From positions 1 to 5,487 of the forward strand of contig JAHHTQ010000053.1 in assembly GCA_020024555.1 (NCBI GenBank): a stretch of 5,487 bases of DNA. The letters run 5' to 3'. Of the stretch, positions 5,478-5,487 are shown in pieces; within the stretch, counting starts at the first letter, position 1, and each line of letters starts with the position of its first letter. A program made the translations under genes and the position numbers. The notes beneath the pieces were generated by a model. The model made no database searches and was not told the origin of the DNA. It saw only the letters and a list, made by a program, of their open reading frames with translations. This stretch comes from Angelakisella sp. (GTDB lineage Bacteria; Bacillota; Clostridia; Oscillospirales; Ruminococcaceae).

Positions 5478-5487
5478 TTTTCAAAAA

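Overview
The window is AT-rich, uses A/T-ending codons and TAA stops, and carries Gram-positive signals: AGGAGG- or GGGAGG-type ribosome binding sites, TTGACA/TATAAT-like promoters and hairpin-plus-T terminators. Gene content is an M29 aminopeptidase of the type common in Clostridia, a YfcE-type phosphodiesterase, a large membrane chemoreceptor and a cytidylate-kinase-like protein. Together these point to an anaerobic Bacillota of class Clostridia, motile or descended from a motile lineage. Genus cannot be assigned from the sequence alone.

Layout: positions 1-251 are non-coding and end in a good extended -10 promoter. An M29 metallo-aminopeptidase gene follows (252-1487, +), closed by a strong hairpin terminator (1521-1563). 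A yfcE phosphodiesterase gene (1598-2137, +) lies just behind that terminator without a clear strong promoter of its own. After a 94-nt gap with a probable extended -10 promoter comes a 706-residue methyl-accepting chemotaxis protein (2232-4352, +); its true start is 21 nt inside the longest open frame. It ends in a terminator that looks bidirectional (4365-4402). The last gene (4588-5217, -) is a cytidylate-kinase-like P-loop protein with a clear promoter on the minus strand (5273-5301). It converges on the chemoreceptor gene.

The four proteins do not form an obvious pathway: peptide turnover, phosphoester hydrolysis, signal sensing and a nucleotide-kinase-like activity. The three plus-strand genes could be partly co-transcribed by read-through, but each gap contains a stop or start signal, so they look like neighbouring small units rather than one operon.

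The least ordinary structure is non-coding. Two copies of a roughly 70-bp sequence (4465-4541 and 5411-5477) lie in opposite orientation on either side of the kinase-like gene. By eye they match at 59 of 67 aligned positions with one 10-nt gap. Each carries a 17-nt palindrome centred on GTCATAATGAC. The left copy abuts a long hairpin that has no T-tract. This looks like a dispersed intergenic repeat or a pair of inverted repeats bounding an invertible or mobile segment. No complete new system (defence, biosynthetic or CRISPR) is visible.
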